Shown here: in pieces, positions 44,070-55,589 of the stretch
How the letters are laid out: the number at the start of each line of letters is the position of its first letter
Numbering within the stretch: position 1 is the first letter of the stretch
Assembly: GCF_030247185.1 (NCBI RefSeq)
Contig: NC_080571.1
Coordinates: 8,305,001-8,369,000 of the forward strand
Length of the DNA: 64,000 nucleotides
Origin: Malaya genurostris
Taxonomy: Eukaryota > Arthropoda > Insecta > Diptera > Culicidae
Reading direction: 5' to 3'
Program-made: the position numbers and the translations under genes
The notes under the pieces: generated by a model
Seen by the model: the letters and a program-made list of their open reading frames with translations, nothing else
Database searches by the model: none
What the model was told of the DNA's origin: nothing

Positions 44070-47000
44070 ATTCGGTTTAGTTTAGTGATCGGATCACAAA
44101 ATACTTCCATTGATCGACTGAGCCACAGAAGCACACATCTGCTTGGCTGATTAAAGGTGCACCCGCTAGCCAAATGCACATTACAGTCGAATCCAGCAAA
44201 ATTCATGCTTATCCAACATTAAGTCATTACAAATGAAATTTCCCGTCATTTGACAAATTAGGTCTTTATGAATTGAATCGTATGAGGAATTAAGTTACGT
44301 GTGGAATTAAAATTCAAAGTTACATTTAACGTAAATTCAAGTATGCTATAATTTCTTGATCGATGACAGAATATTGCATTTACCAACATGCAAAAATAGT
44401 TTTTTTGTCTGTTTGGATGTCAACTTAAGCTAAATTAACTGTGAAGTTAATGATATGATTCATTTTCACCTGCTTCCGGATGTTAATTTCAGTTATTTGC
44501 GGCGATCCTTTTATGTGCATCTATACAGACCTGTACGCCTGTTGTTCCGGTCGTAAATAGTGTCGATCTTCTCGGATGAAGTTTCCCTTCGTTTGTCCGG
44601 ACTAGGTTGTTGTTGGGAACTGGTAGAACAAACCAAGATAGTATTAACAATTACAACAATCGTGAAGATGGAAAAATATTCTCCGTCATACATAAATTCA
44701 AATTTCAAATTCAAATCAGAACAGATTGCCGTTTCAAAACTGGAATTAATATTTTATGAAATCCGTTCCCAGCCCTAGGATCAGAATCCAATCATCGACA
44801 GCCGAATCCATTCCCTGAAGTGCTTCCAGCACAGGCATCGAAACAATTAATTGCTTTGTTTGTTTGGAATCGGATGATTTATTGGTCCTGATTCGCGTAC
44901 ACACGGTACAGTTGTACGAGTACATTTGGGCCCCCCCTTGTTCGGTTAATAGCTTTTCTATGCAAATGATGCAATTTTTCCTGCTACCTCGCCTCGCTGC
45001 TGCTGCTGCCCGTTGAGAATCAGGAACACTTCGCTAACTAGCTGATGCTATACTTTTAGTCTGACTACGACTACAACAATGAGAACGACGACGACGACGA
45101 CGACGTCGAAAATAACAACATTCAACATGTTGGCTTTGGTTTGGTTGCAAAAGTTCGACGCGTGAAGCAGACTGCTGCCGAGGCCGGGATTGCCGGTAAC
45201 TCAATACTCTCTCGGTGCGTTTCACTAACCACTACAGAACTTTGCCATAAGTTGGACTATAAAACGCACATCGCTTTCCAGGAGCAAATTATTAGCATAA
45301 ATAATAATGGGCTGAAGAGAAAGAGACACAACTGTGAACTGTTTGTGTGGTGTTCTCGGTAGGGATGTGAAAGATGCATTTCGTGAGGCTTCGGTTCGCA
45401 GTACGAGGGAATTGCAGTGAAAGTCGGTGTTTTCGGTTCAACTTTGCCCATTTTCCGAACACCTCTAGCACCTCGTCACGCAGAGTGTGTTTTCACAAAA
45501 CGAAGAACTAGCCGGGTTCCGGATCATCCTCGTTTCGCTCGGCGGTTGGACCACCATCGCCGTCCGGTCTAATCGCAATCGGATATCGGTATCGATTACA
45601 GACGGATATAAATTATCATTAGCAGTCCTTTTTTAAATTCTGTTTAAAGTACCCAGCACACCAGCAAAAGTATAGGTTGTCTCAATTCTTGCGATGATTT
45701 ATTGGCACGATTCTGACTTTGAAGTGGTTTTTCGCTTCACTTAACAATTCAGCAATGGCAATATGCAAATTGAGCCGCTGTTTTGGAAATCAGCCTGATG
45801 TTGCTGGTTTCGATTCCTGATTTGATTGAATTCGGTTTTTCCCTTGACAATGGATGTTGTTTCGATGTTGCAACCAGTTGGCAAGATAATAAATTTAACA
45901 CATGTTTTATTTTGGTTTGTTGACGAGATGGGACTGCTGAACTAGACGAGAGTTCCGTTTTTTTTGTTGGTGGGTCGCGACGTAACCCGGATTCTACCGA
46001 CCAGTGCAGTGGCGGCAGTTGTAATCAAATGATCACTCAAAAATTGCTTTAATTGTTCGTTTATGAAGAGTAATTAAGCAGCCCAAAGGCTAGGTCTGTC
46101 AATCGTGTCGTGCCTCGAAATGTCAGCATCTATGTGAAGTTGGCCGAACGAAGAATGACCGACCAATGAGCATAGATTCCGAAGTAGAAATGTTCAATTA
46201 AATTTAATTAAACATTACATCGTAATTAGCAACTGGTCGCTGTGTGTTTTCAGAAGAAGTAAAAACATAAACTCGGAAGACACCATCGGGGTTCGGCAGA
46301 ACGGGCATTCGGCGTCTGAAGCAACGTTACGATCTTTCCCCTAAAATCATCATTGGTTTGTTACGAACGGTTTTATTCGTTTCGAAAGTTATACTCTATT
46401 CAAAGCGTACACGTAGTTGAAAACTATAATGACACTTGAAGATCGTCGCTTGCGACAACGTATCTAATGACAATCATTCAATTGGGTCGTACAATCCGTT
46501 GGGCAATGTTTTGACGTTTGGCTTGTGAAATGATAATTATAAAAAGAGTTTACTTCAAAATAAAGGTGATTCGAATCCGATGGGAACGATTCCAAGATTA
46601 TGAACGATTCATTTCGGTTCCTAGAACCAGAAATTTTCCTTTCATCATGAATCATGAACACTGCCTACCATTTCTGACAGCATTACCCTCGCCTCGAATG
46701 CACATTGTATGTGCAGTTGTTCGTCCGTTTTATGCAAATGAGCATTCGAAGTAGATACCCTTACTCAATGTTTCGAATCAATGGATTAAATTCAGAAAAT
46801 AAAAAATAAAATGAAGTAGTCTGATCTAAGGAACTTGGTTCCCTCGCTCCAAATCGACATCTGTTCGGTTCAGGTTCAATTCACCCTGATGGCTTATTCG
46901 GAAACCCGTAACAACATGTGGGTTCGTATGAATGCGTGTGTGTGTGTGTGAGTGAAAATATGCAGCGAGATCGTCTTCGGAGATATCGATCAGTTTTAAT

Positions 47001-47861
47001 GTTTTTGATGCAAACCGAACCGAACATCTTCTTTTGCTTCAGCTGTGGCTGTGGAAGGTGTGTAATTAAAAACGAGCAACGGCAGGCACCAGGACGAGAT
47101 GAGGTGAAGCGATAGCGGATTCGTACAAAAATAACCCGCTTTTTCGTGTCCCCATCGCATATGCATGCATTCGGACTGGATAAGTGATCTATAATTGTAT
47201 GCACCCCTTCTTGATCCGGAATTTAGCTGACTGACGGGTGGCACCACTATCGAACCGGAATCCGTTGGGAGTGATGTAATTTTGAAAAATTGATCGAGTT
47301 TTCTGGAGTACGACGCTAATTGGACACGAAGAATTTCGTTCCACACGGAACTGGTGTTCCGTTGGCTTTTCGCTTCCTTGAGTAACGATCATGCATTATC
47401 TTTCTTTCTGATACAATCGAAACCTTTAATCCATCCATACTTTAATAGCCACAGAGTCGAAACGCTTAAGGTTCTATATCGCTGCAAAAGAACAAAAAAA
47501 AATACAAATAAACGGACAAATGCGGAAGCGATGCATGAGGAATTCATTTTATTTAAACAACATTCAAATTCATTGTGGCCCTTTGATTGTGATCGGCAAG
47601 GCTGAGACGGTGTTTTGCTTCCTGCAACTTGATGTGGTGTCCTCGTTTTTTTTAATGTTAATAAACAAAAATCAAGCAACGGATTGAATGACACAGCGCC
47701 AACGGTCAAAATCGAATTTCGATAGAAATAAAAGCTCTATCGACGTCGAGTGAAATCTTTTTATATTGTAAGAATGAGCAACGATCGATGGAAGATTAAT
47801 TCAACAGTCTTTAAATATAGCAGTTTTTATGATTGATGATTAAATGTTAGCTCTACGATGA
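44070..47861. other. No gene recognised; microsatellites
   Basis: Contains (GAC)n at 45084-45106 and a GT run at 46937-46951. Several open frames of 60-116 codons overlap one another on both strands without recognisable domains. This is among the least repetitive parts of the window. Confidence 0.35.
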
Positions 47862-48836
47862 TTAGAGTTAGAGTTAGAGTTAGAGTTAAAGTTAGAGTTA
47901 GAGTTAGAGTTAGAGTTAGAGTTAGAGTTAGAGTTAGAGTTAGAGTTAGAGTTAGAGTTAGAGTTAGAGTTAGAGTTAGAGTTAGAGTTAGAGTTAGAGT
48001 TAGAGTTAGAGTTAGAGTTAGAGTTAAAGTTAGAGTTAAAGTTAGAGTTAGAGTTAGAGTTAGAGTTAGAGTTAGAGTTAGAGTTAGAGTTAGAGTTAGA
48101 GTTAGAGTTAGAGTTAGAGTTAGAGTTAGAGTTAGAGTTAGAGTTAGAGTTAGAGTTAGAGTTAGAGTTAGAGTTAGAGTTAGAGTTAGAGTTAGAGTTA
48201 GAGTTAGAGTTAGAGTTAGAGTTAGAGTTAGAGTTAGAGTTAGAGTTAGAGTTAGAGTTAGAGTTAGAGTTAGAGTTAGAGTTAGAGTTAGAGTTAGAGT
48301 TAGAGTTAGAGTTAGAGTTAGAGTTAGAGTTAGAGTTAGAGTTAGAGTTAGAGTTAGAGTTAGAGTTAGAGTTAGAGTTAGAGTTAGAGTTAGAGTTAAA
48401 GTTAGAGTTAGAGTTAGAGTTAAAGTTAGAGTTAGAGTTAGAGTTAGAGTTAGAGTTAGAGTTAGAGTTAGAGTTAGAGTTAGAGTTAGAGTTAGAGTTA
48501 GAGTTAGAGTTAGAGTTAGAGTTAAAGTTAGAGTTAGAGTTAGAGTTAGAGTTAGAGTTAGAGTTAGAGTTAGAGTTAGAGTTAGAGTTAGAGTTAGAGT
48601 TAGAGTTAGAGTTAAAGTTAGAGTTAGAGTTAGAGTTAGAGTTAGAGTTAGAGTTAGAGTTAGAGTTAGAGTTAGAGTTAGAGTTAGAGTTAGAGTTAGA
48701 GTTAGAGTTAGAGTTAGAGTTAGAGTTAGAGTTAGAGTTAGAGTTAGAGTTAGAGTTAGAGTTAGAGTTAGAGTTAGAGTTAGAGTTAGAGTTAGAGTTA
48801 GAGTTAGAGTTAGAGTTAGAGTTAGAATTAGAGTTA
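47862..48836. repeat. (TTAGAG)n hexamer array, about 162 units
   Basis: An almost pure tandem array of TTAGAG (equivalently GAGTTA), 975 bp long. At least seven units read TTAAAG, near 47886, 48024, 48036, 48396, 48420, 48522 and 48612, and one near the right end reads TTAGAA. Length and phase stay constant across it. The 331-codon Arg-Val open frame over it is a by-product of a six-base period. Confidence 0.98.
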
Positions 48837-48960
48837 CTTCAAAATTTCGCTAATGAATTCCGAATTAGTCCCAGGTTCCGAGTTTATCTCTTGAATTCAG
48901 TTTTAATTCCTGAATCCTGGTCCAGAATTTAGATTCCGGAGTAGATAATAAATGATGGCG
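48837..48960. repeat. Outlying block of the CCAG/TTCAGAAT array
   Basis: Words such as CCCAGGTTCCGAG, TTGAATTCAG and CCTGAATCCTGGTCCAGAAT are those of the 27.3-29.3 kb array, here directly against the hexamer array. Confidence 0.5.
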
Positions 48961-49044
48961 AAAAGTACTCAGCACAACTGCTGAGATATCGGATAAATTT
49001 CACCTATAGGTTCTTTTTAGAACCATTCAAATATTTCTAACGAA

Positions 49045-50925
49045 GTGAGCATTTTTTACCTTTTTTTTATATATATAAAAAATAGGTATAGAATTCGCTC
49101 AAACTTTCGAAAAATTTTCCGAGGCCCGGAGGGCCGAATGTCATATACCAATCGATTCAGCTCGACGAACTGAGCAAATGTCTGTGTGTGTGTATGTGTG
49201 TGTGTCTGTATGTGTGTTGTCAACTAAGAGGTCGAGATCTCAGAGATGGCTGGACCGATTTTGATCAAACTAGTCGCAAATGAAAGGTCTCCTCGTCACC
49301 CAGAACGCTATTGAATGGTTTTGAGATCGGATGTTTACTTTTTGAGTTATACGAAGTTTTATGTCAAAATTTTCAGTTTTTTGACAGTATCTGTCACATT
49401 TGACCTTGAAAACAGAATATGTTTCCAGACTTAGATTTCGCTCGGTAATACCTATCCAACAAGCCATAGATTGTTAAAATCCGTCCATTTTTAACGGAGA
49501 TATCGATATTTTTGTGTAAGCCTTATTCCAGTAGAAGGAATTTTGAGCGCTGTATGAAAAAGCAATGCTTGGGAGCAACATGAAACACGATTTTTTATAC
49601 TGTTACATACAATTGTTTCTAAGTACCAAAAAGACTGTGTACAGCATCCTTTTTTATGACAATTTGCCTCGGACCAACTTTATCACGGTTCATTTTTGGC
49701 AACATAATCTTTCGAATATGGCATATGTAAACCAGATGATACCAGCATTATCGAGTTGGAAGTAATTCCATAATTATATTGATTTAAACTATTTACAGCA
49801 ATAAATGCTGGAAGAACATGACTTCCATATACCATACGACTCAGTTCGTCGAGATCAGCAAATGCGTGTGTGACAAATAATTTCACTCAATTTTCTCGAA
49901 GATGGTTAAACCGTTTTCTACAAACTCAGATTCATATGAAAAGTCGTATACTCCCAAACAAGGTTCCTGAATTACGTTTGGATCCGACTTCTGATTGCGG
50001 AACCACAGGATGATATGTGAAACGAAATTAAAATAATGCAATTAATTTTTCTCGTAGATGGCTGAACCGATCTAAGATTCAAATGAAATCTAAGAATCAT
50101 CTATGATTCAAATGAGAGGTTTTAAAATCCTATTAAACCTCTTACTTCTTAGTCAGATCCGACTTCTGGTTTAGAAAATGCAGGGTGATTAGTATAAAAA
50201 TGTCCATTTCACATAAATTAATCAGGTTTATCGGATTTGCAGATTTGGATAGTCGATTACCAAATAAATTTATTTCAGTTTGAGCGGTATTCGTTTTTGG
50301 ATTCGGAATGTATCCCCAAATTTTAATTCGCACTACAATTTCTCAAAGATGTCTACACACTCCTCAGGTGAATTTAACTGATTTCGGCTACACCGATTTT
50401 ACAATTCCGGTTCCAATATCGAATCGATTCTCAAAGCTCAATCATTTTCTCAAAAAAGACCAAATCGAACCTTAAAAACAAATATTACAGGACTTAAGGT
50501 CCCATACAAAATCGGTGAATTTTATCCGATTCTGGAATTACAGATGATGAGTTTATAAATTTCATGTAAATTGTTTGGCGTAATAATTTATGGCCATTCG
50601 AATCATTTTGGGCTATGCTTATTCCTGAATACCGGCTCTGGAAGTACCATAAATAATGACGAAAAACTCTAAAGTGGAACTTACTTCGACATCTCATGGA
50701 ATGTTCAATCGATTGTCACACGCTAAGATTGAAATTCGATATGTTTTGCAGTTTCGGCATTACAGGGTAATGAGTGATTAAAATCTCAATTTGCCGTTTA
50801 AAACGACGATAATTAAAATAATGTCATAAGAACTAAAACACCTAAGAATATCCATGCAAAAACATATGCGTATTGATAAAAAAAGGTATCATCTCACTGC
50901 TAGGTGGATTAATCACGTTTTTCTA
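49045..50925. repeat. Modular repeat family A, longest copy
   Basis: Opens with TACC, a T run and TATATATA, then TTCGCTCAAACTTTCGAAAA, CGAGGCCCGGAGGGCCGAAT, CATATACCAATCGATTCAGC, CTCGACGAACTGAGCAAATG and a TGTGTG run. Modules with CTCAGAGATGGCTGGACCGA, AAATGAAAGGTCTC and CCGACTTCTGATTGCGGAAC follow (also near 49900, 50045, 50155 and 50740). It ends with AAAACGACGAT, AATAATGTCATAA and GGTATCATCTCACTGCTAGG TGGATTA. Many fragments of this family are scattered in the window. It is non-coding as far as I can see and I cannot name it. Confidence 0.65.
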
Positions 50926-50969
50926 CTCAATCATACATTATTGTGTTATTCTGTTATTTAACATAAATA

Positions 50970-51874
50970 AAGACTGTCCCAGAAAGTATGGACGCAACCG
51001 AAAACCGCTGCCATTTGGCATTGGTTCTGAATCTTTCAATTTTTATGGCTGCGTTCTGTTGTTTACACTCTTCTCTAACCACTTGTGCAGTTATTTATTC
51101 GTTTTCATTAGTTTGTTTCGAAATGCGTGGACGAGTCCGAAACAAGAAGCATCGATGATGGCCGAGGGTTCGAAAGCTGTACAATACGATTCTTGCTGGA
51201 AATTTGAACTGCATAACCATGCGACGAAACCTACGTGAAACTCGATTACAAATCCTTGCCGAGAATATTATACGGTGCAAGAAGGTCAAGTGTTAAACCA
51301 GTCCGAGACATCGATTGAAGTCGAAAAATTTTGTAAGAAAGCTTTGGTCTGGCAAGCAATTTGTAGCTGCGGTAAGATTTCGAGACCCTTCATTACCACT
51401 GCTTCAATAAACAGCGAAATATACATCAAGGAATGTTTACAAAAACGACTTCTACCCATGATTCGGCGCCACAAGGATCCTGTTGTCTTCTGGCCAGATC
51501 TTGCTACTTGCCACTACTCCAAATCAACGGTAGAATGGTATACTACCAAAAATGTCACTTTCGTCCCAAAAGACATGAATCCACCAAATTGCCCACAACT
51601 TCGACCAATTTAGAAATTTTGGGCATTAACGAAGGCACATCTTAGGAAACATGTCTCAGCAGCCAAAACCATTCAACCAGTGTCAATATTTGTCGCCAAG
51701 AAGTTTGTACGGAATTTAATGAGGAACGTTCGCAAGAAGGTTCGCCAGCTAGTCTACAATATTCTGTTGTTGTAGTCTAATATTATCAGTATATCGAATA
51801 AAATTTGAATATCTAACACTTGTGAATTATTTACAGCGAAATCAAAGTACGTCCATACTTTCTGGCACAGTCTT
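50970..51874 (+). mobile_element. ITmD37E-type transposon, internally deleted copy
   Basis: A 905 bp element with ends AAGACTGTCCCAGAAAGT and its complement on the right (one difference, CTGTGCC), TA flanked at 50968-50969 and 51875-51876. It has the same ends and 5' leader as 22264-23565, but about 400 bp coding for the DNA-binding domain are missing. Confidence 0.92.
51123..51775 (+). pseudogene. ITmD37E transposase, DNA-binding domain deleted, catalytic Glu lost
   Basis: After MRG the sequence jumps to SPKQEAS, skipping roughly the first 130 residues with both helix-turn-helix motifs. A frameshift around 51200-51270 damages the first Asp region. From 51275 the frame has VLNQSETSIEVEKF, VWQAICSCGK, the second Asp in FWPDLATCHY and NPPNCPQLRPI. 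The next codon, which is the catalytic Glu GAG in the 22 kb copy, is TAG here. Translation beyond it gives the expected C-terminal end, with a further short deletion near 51675 and a stop at 51773-51775. Confidence 0.88.
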
Positions 51875-51876
51875 TA

Positions 51877-52816
51877 GTTCCATGTATGCTCTTTTTCGTC
51901 TCCAAGAAAAATATTATAATTTCGAAAACAATCGTGATTGCACTAGTGTCCAAGTTTGGTTCTTTTGGATACTAAGTAGCCTGACAAAAACTGCTTGCTT
52001 GAGTAAATTCAATAAACTCGCTTACAATTAGATTGTGATAGTAATATCATTAGAAACTATAAACATAGTACTAAGTTACCGACAAGAAAATCACCAGTCA
52101 CACAATCTACCAGGGAAAAAAAGATAATGAAATACATTAGCTATCGCTGCCAAAACCGCAAAAAACTGGCGGATAAAATTGCTAAATCGTCGTAATTTAT
52201 ATGGAGAACAGTTGAAAAAGAACATCGCTCAGCTCCGTTAGAAACAGCACGAGACAGACTAAGAATTCAAAAACAATTCAATTTTGCAATAACTGAGTGG
52301 AAACATATATTGAAGAAAATGAATGAGAAACTCACAGAAAAGATGTTTTTTTTTTGGAAAAAGATACGCTCAGATACATGACTCAAACCAGTGTTCTTAT
52401 CCGATTTAGTTTTGCATCGATGATGGTTTTCAATCAAATTCAACCCATGTTTATTCCATGTTACTATTGAATTACATGTCGTGTGAATTTAATTATTTCT
52501 TTCTGTGTATGCTTTCACTCAGCCATTGCAAAATTGAACTTAGTTATGGCGACTTTATGTCAAACCATCTAAAAATTAATAAATCGTTATTTCACAAGTG
52601 TTACAAAACTAGTCTAGAATTTATCAAATTACCAAAAAAAAAACAGCTTTCAAAAGCGTCCAAGATTTTCAAAGTTGCTCTGGGCATCTCCGAGGAATTT
52701 TAGCGGATAGAATAAAAGTTGCGATTTGTCGGCTACATCACTTATACGTTTACTTCTTTCGAACCGGAAATAATCGTCATAACCAATGACCTCACAGTAG
52801 TTCTGAAATAATATAA
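51877..52816. other. No gene recognised
   Basis: AT-rich DNA with short, unrecognised open frames (for example 52458-52703). No terminal repeats were noticed. Confidence 0.35.
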
Positions 52817-52818
52817 TA

Positions 52819-53743
52819 AAGGGTGATTTTTTAAGAGCTTGAGAACTTTTTTAAACAATAAAACGCATAAAATTTGCAAAATCTCATCGGTTCTTTATTT
52901 TAAACGTTAGATTGGTACATGACATTTACTTTTTGAAGATAATTTCATTTAAATGTTGACCGCGGCTGCGTCTTAGGTGGTCCATTCGGAAAATCCGCTT
53001 TTTTATCGACAAATTTTGTTCAGCGATGAGGCTCATTTCTGGTTGAATGGCTACGTAAATAAGCAAAATTGCCGCATTTGGAGTGAAGAGCAACCAGAAG
53101 CCGTTCAAGAACTGCCCATGCATCCCGAAAAATGCACTGTTTGGTGTGGTTTGTACGCTGGTGGAATCATTGGACCGTATTTTTTCAAAGATGCTGTTGG
53201 ACGCAACGTTACAGTGAATGGCGATCGCTATCGTTCGATGCTAACAAACTTTTTGTTGCCAAAAATGGAAGAACTGAACTTGGTTGACATGTGGTTTCAA
53301 CAAGATGGCGCTACATGCCACACAGCTCGCGATTCTATTGCCATTTTGAGGGAAAACTTCGGAGAACAATTCATCTCAAGAAATGGACCGGTAAGTTGGC
53401 CACCAAGATCATGCGATTTGACGCCTTTAGACTATTTTTTGTGGGGCTACGTCAAGTCTAAAGTCTACAGAAATAAGCCAGTAACTATTCCAGCTTTGGA
53501 AGACAACATTTCCGAAGAAATTCGGGCTATTCCGGCCGAAATGCTCGAAAAAGTTGCCCAAAATTGGACTTTCCGAATGGACCACCTAAGACGCAGCCGC
53601 GGTCAACATTTAAATGAAATTATCTTCAAAAAGTAAATGTCATGTACCAATCTAACGTTTAAAATAAAGAACCGATGAGATTTTGCAAATTTTATGCGTT
53701 TTATTGTTTAAAAAAGTTCTCAAGCTCTTAAAAAATCACCCTT
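52819..53743 (+). mobile_element. Foldback DD41D (rosa-like) transposon with ~174 bp inverted ends
   Basis: A 925 bp element flanked by TA (52817-52818 and 53744-53745). Left arm 52819-52992 is a nearly identical inverted copy of the right end (53570-53743), from the tip AAGGGTGATTTTTTAAGAGC inward. The arm includes the last 21 codons of the transposase, so the left end is a reversed duplicate of the 3' end. The true 5' end and N-terminal domain are missing. Confidence 0.87.
52977..53636 (+). pseudogene. DD41D transposase, C-terminal catalytic part
   Basis: Open for 219 codons without a break. The first codons come from the inverted arm; real transposase starts at about 52990 (SENPLFYRQI). 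It has the first Asp in LFSDEAHFWLNGYVNKQNCRIW, the VWCGLYAGGIIGPYFF strand, the second Asp in WFQQDGATCHTA and the third Asp in CDLTPLDYFLWG. Between the second Asp and the Asp before YF lie 41 residues, the spacing of the DD41D/rosa group of Tc1/mariner elements. The C-terminus RSRGQHLNEIIFKK ends at 53636. The N-terminal DNA-binding half is absent, so the protein cannot act alone, although the catalytic domain is whole. Confidence 0.87.
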
Positions 53744-53935
53744 TATTATCATAATATAAGTTTATCGAAATTCATTGAGCCATCTGTGTGAAAATTGAGT
53801 CGACTGAAGAAAGAGCGGTTTATTGCTTAGGTCACTTATTCCATTATATCCTCGTCGTCCATTGATTTACATGAATTCATTTAGTCATGGTCATATGAAC
53901 AGTCACGCATCCAGAGGGGAGGTGGGGGACGAGGA

Positions 53936-54172
53936 GCCCAGGTCCCTCCCGAAATCAGAGCAAAAACGAAAAAAGAAGTTTGCGAAATATTGTGAGACTG
54001 TTGATCCTGTAGATTACAGCGCGAGATAGAGGTTTTGATAGTTATGTGATGGTCAAAACTCCACTGCTGATAAAACAGGCAGGCCATACGAAGCAGAACA
54101 GAGTCAAAACCACATAAAATGGAGGATGAAATTGGGGTAAAATATATGACAATAAAAATAATACATAACATA
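53936..54172. repeat. Direct repeat, left copy (~235 bp)
   Basis: Shares AAAACGAAAAAAGAAGTTTG, CCTGTAGATTACAG, GATGGTCAAAACTCCACTGC, GAGTCAAAACCACATAAAAT, GGAGGATGAAA and ACAATAAAAATAATACATAA in order with 54962-55192. Roughly 80 percent alike by eye. Confidence 0.85.
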
Positions 54173-54214
54173 GTAGTTTAGGTTTTGAAGTTATATACGT
54201 TATGAAGTTTTTGT

Positions 54215-54405
54215 AAGGCCTATCTAAATTAATGCCTGAGTAAAGCTACTATGGATTTTATTTTGTTCCGATTATAGAGGTTTTAACCTTGAAGTTATTC
54301 ACCTTTTTGGGTTAGAAAAACTTTCTGACCCTATATGCGGGGTTGGTAATCGAACCCAGGCGGGTTGCGTGCGACTTACCCATCACGCTATACCCGTCCC
54401 TAATA
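54215..54405 (-). repeat. tRNA-derived SINE-like sequence
   Basis: On the minus strand a polymerase III promoter can be read: A box TAGCGTGATGGGTA (complement of 54377-54390) and, about 34 bases on, B box GGTTCGATTACC (complement of 54345-54356), preceded by GGACGGGTA at the 5' end. The box spacing is that of a tRNA. The acceptor stem does not close and an unrelated body follows (TCAGAAAGTTTTTCTAACCC), so a SINE head is more likely than a tRNA gene. Confidence 0.65.
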
Positions 54406-54414
54406 GGGAAAAAT

Positions 54415-54960
54415 GTTCCATTTATAAACGTTACGAAGCGTTACTTTTTTTGTAAGTTATAGGCGTTACGAAGCGTTACATGCGTTACTTTTTTGTAAGT
54501 TATAGGTTTTACGAGCCGTTACATGCGTTACTTTCTAGCAAGTTGAAGGCGTTACGGAGCGTTGCGAAGCGTTACATGCGTTACTTCTTTGTAAGCTATA
54601 GGCGTTACGAAGCGTTGCTTTTTAGTAAGTTATAGGTGTTACGAACCGTTACATGCGTTACTCTTTTGTGAATCATAGGCGTTACGAAACGTTCCATGCG
54701 TTACTATTTTGTGAATCATAGGCGTTACGAAGCGTTAAATACGTTATTCTTTAGTAAGTTATAGGCGTTACGAAGTGATACATGCATTACTTTTTAGTAA
54801 GTGATACGCGTTATGAAGTATTACATGCGTTACTTTTTGTGAGTTACAGACGTTGCGAATCTCTAAATGCGTTACTTTTTTCAAGTTATAGGTGTTATGA
54901 AGCGTTACATGCGTTACTTTTTTGTGATTCATAGACGCTACGAATCGTTGCATGTGTTAC
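54415..54960. repeat. Minisatellite of ~44 bp units
   Basis: About a dozen degenerate units of the form TAGGCGTTACGAAGCG, TTACATGCGTTAC, TTTTTTGTAAGTTA. Unit length varies because the GCGTTAC part is sometimes skipped or doubled. It fills most of the space between the two direct repeats. Confidence 0.9.
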
Positions 54961-54961
54961 C

Positions 54962-55192
54962 TGGCCCCTCCCAAGCAGAAACGAAAAAAAAGTTTGAGCA
55001 ATATTATAAGGCTGGTGATCCAGTAGATTACTCTTTGAGATAGGGGTTTTGAGAGTTACATGATGGTCAAAGCACCACTGCCGATGAACCATGCAACGGC
55101 AGGTCGTACCAGAGTCAAAACCACATAAAATGGAGGATGAAACCGGGGTAAAAAAATTGCAATAAAAATAATACATAAAATTGCACTGGACG
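54962..55192. repeat. Direct repeat, right copy (~230 bp)
   Basis: See the left copy at 53936; same order and orientation. It begins right after the minisatellite at CCTGGCCCCTCCCAAGCAG, matching GGTCCCTCCCGAAATCAGAG on the left. Confidence 0.85.
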
Positions 55193-55589
55193 ACCGGAAA
55201 GAGAAAGTGCGCGAGCATGCCTTAGTTAATCAAGATTCTGCAGATAAGAAAGATAATCTTGCCGCTGGATCCCGCACATACTAATTAAGGGTTAGAAAGA
55301 CGAACGCAAGCGCACTTCGAGTACATGTTTGGCTGAATCCATTATTATACGCCAGAGAACAGAATGATTACCCGACAATAGACTGAAGTCTAAAGTTACA
55401 CGTTACATCTCTACCATGTTTTCACGACGCAATGAATTTCTCACATGACTTTCCCTGTACACCGAAAATGCATGCAATTAAAACGTAATAGATTATAAAA
55501 CTATGATGAAACTACTCCTACTACTCGTTAGATCTTTTATGCACTCCACCTACAATCTTGAGAGAACAGAAATCTATTTACTTGATTCA
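55193..55589. other. No gene recognised
   Basis: Nothing coding or repeated was noticed. Confidence 0.35.

Noticed and set aside
47862..48836. Telomeric repeat
   Set aside because: The unit is TTAGAG, neither TTAGGG nor TTAGG, and it lies inside ordinary transposon-rich DNA.
47858..48853. 331-codon open frame of alternating Arg-Val as a gene
   Set aside because: It is the translation of the TTAGAG hexamer array; a six-base repeat without stop is open over any length.
54345..54400. A tRNA gene on the minus strand
   Set aside because: A and B boxes are present, but I could not pair an acceptor stem and an unrelated body follows, so a tRNA-derived SINE fits better.
54415..54960. CRISPR-like array of regular repeats
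   Set aside because: Units of ~44 bp are degenerate and contiguous without unique spacers; it is a eukaryotic minisatellite.
53936..55192. A solo or paired LTR retrotransposon
   Set aside because: No TG...CA ends, primer-binding site, polypurine tract or gag/pol coding was seen; left open as a finding rather than called.
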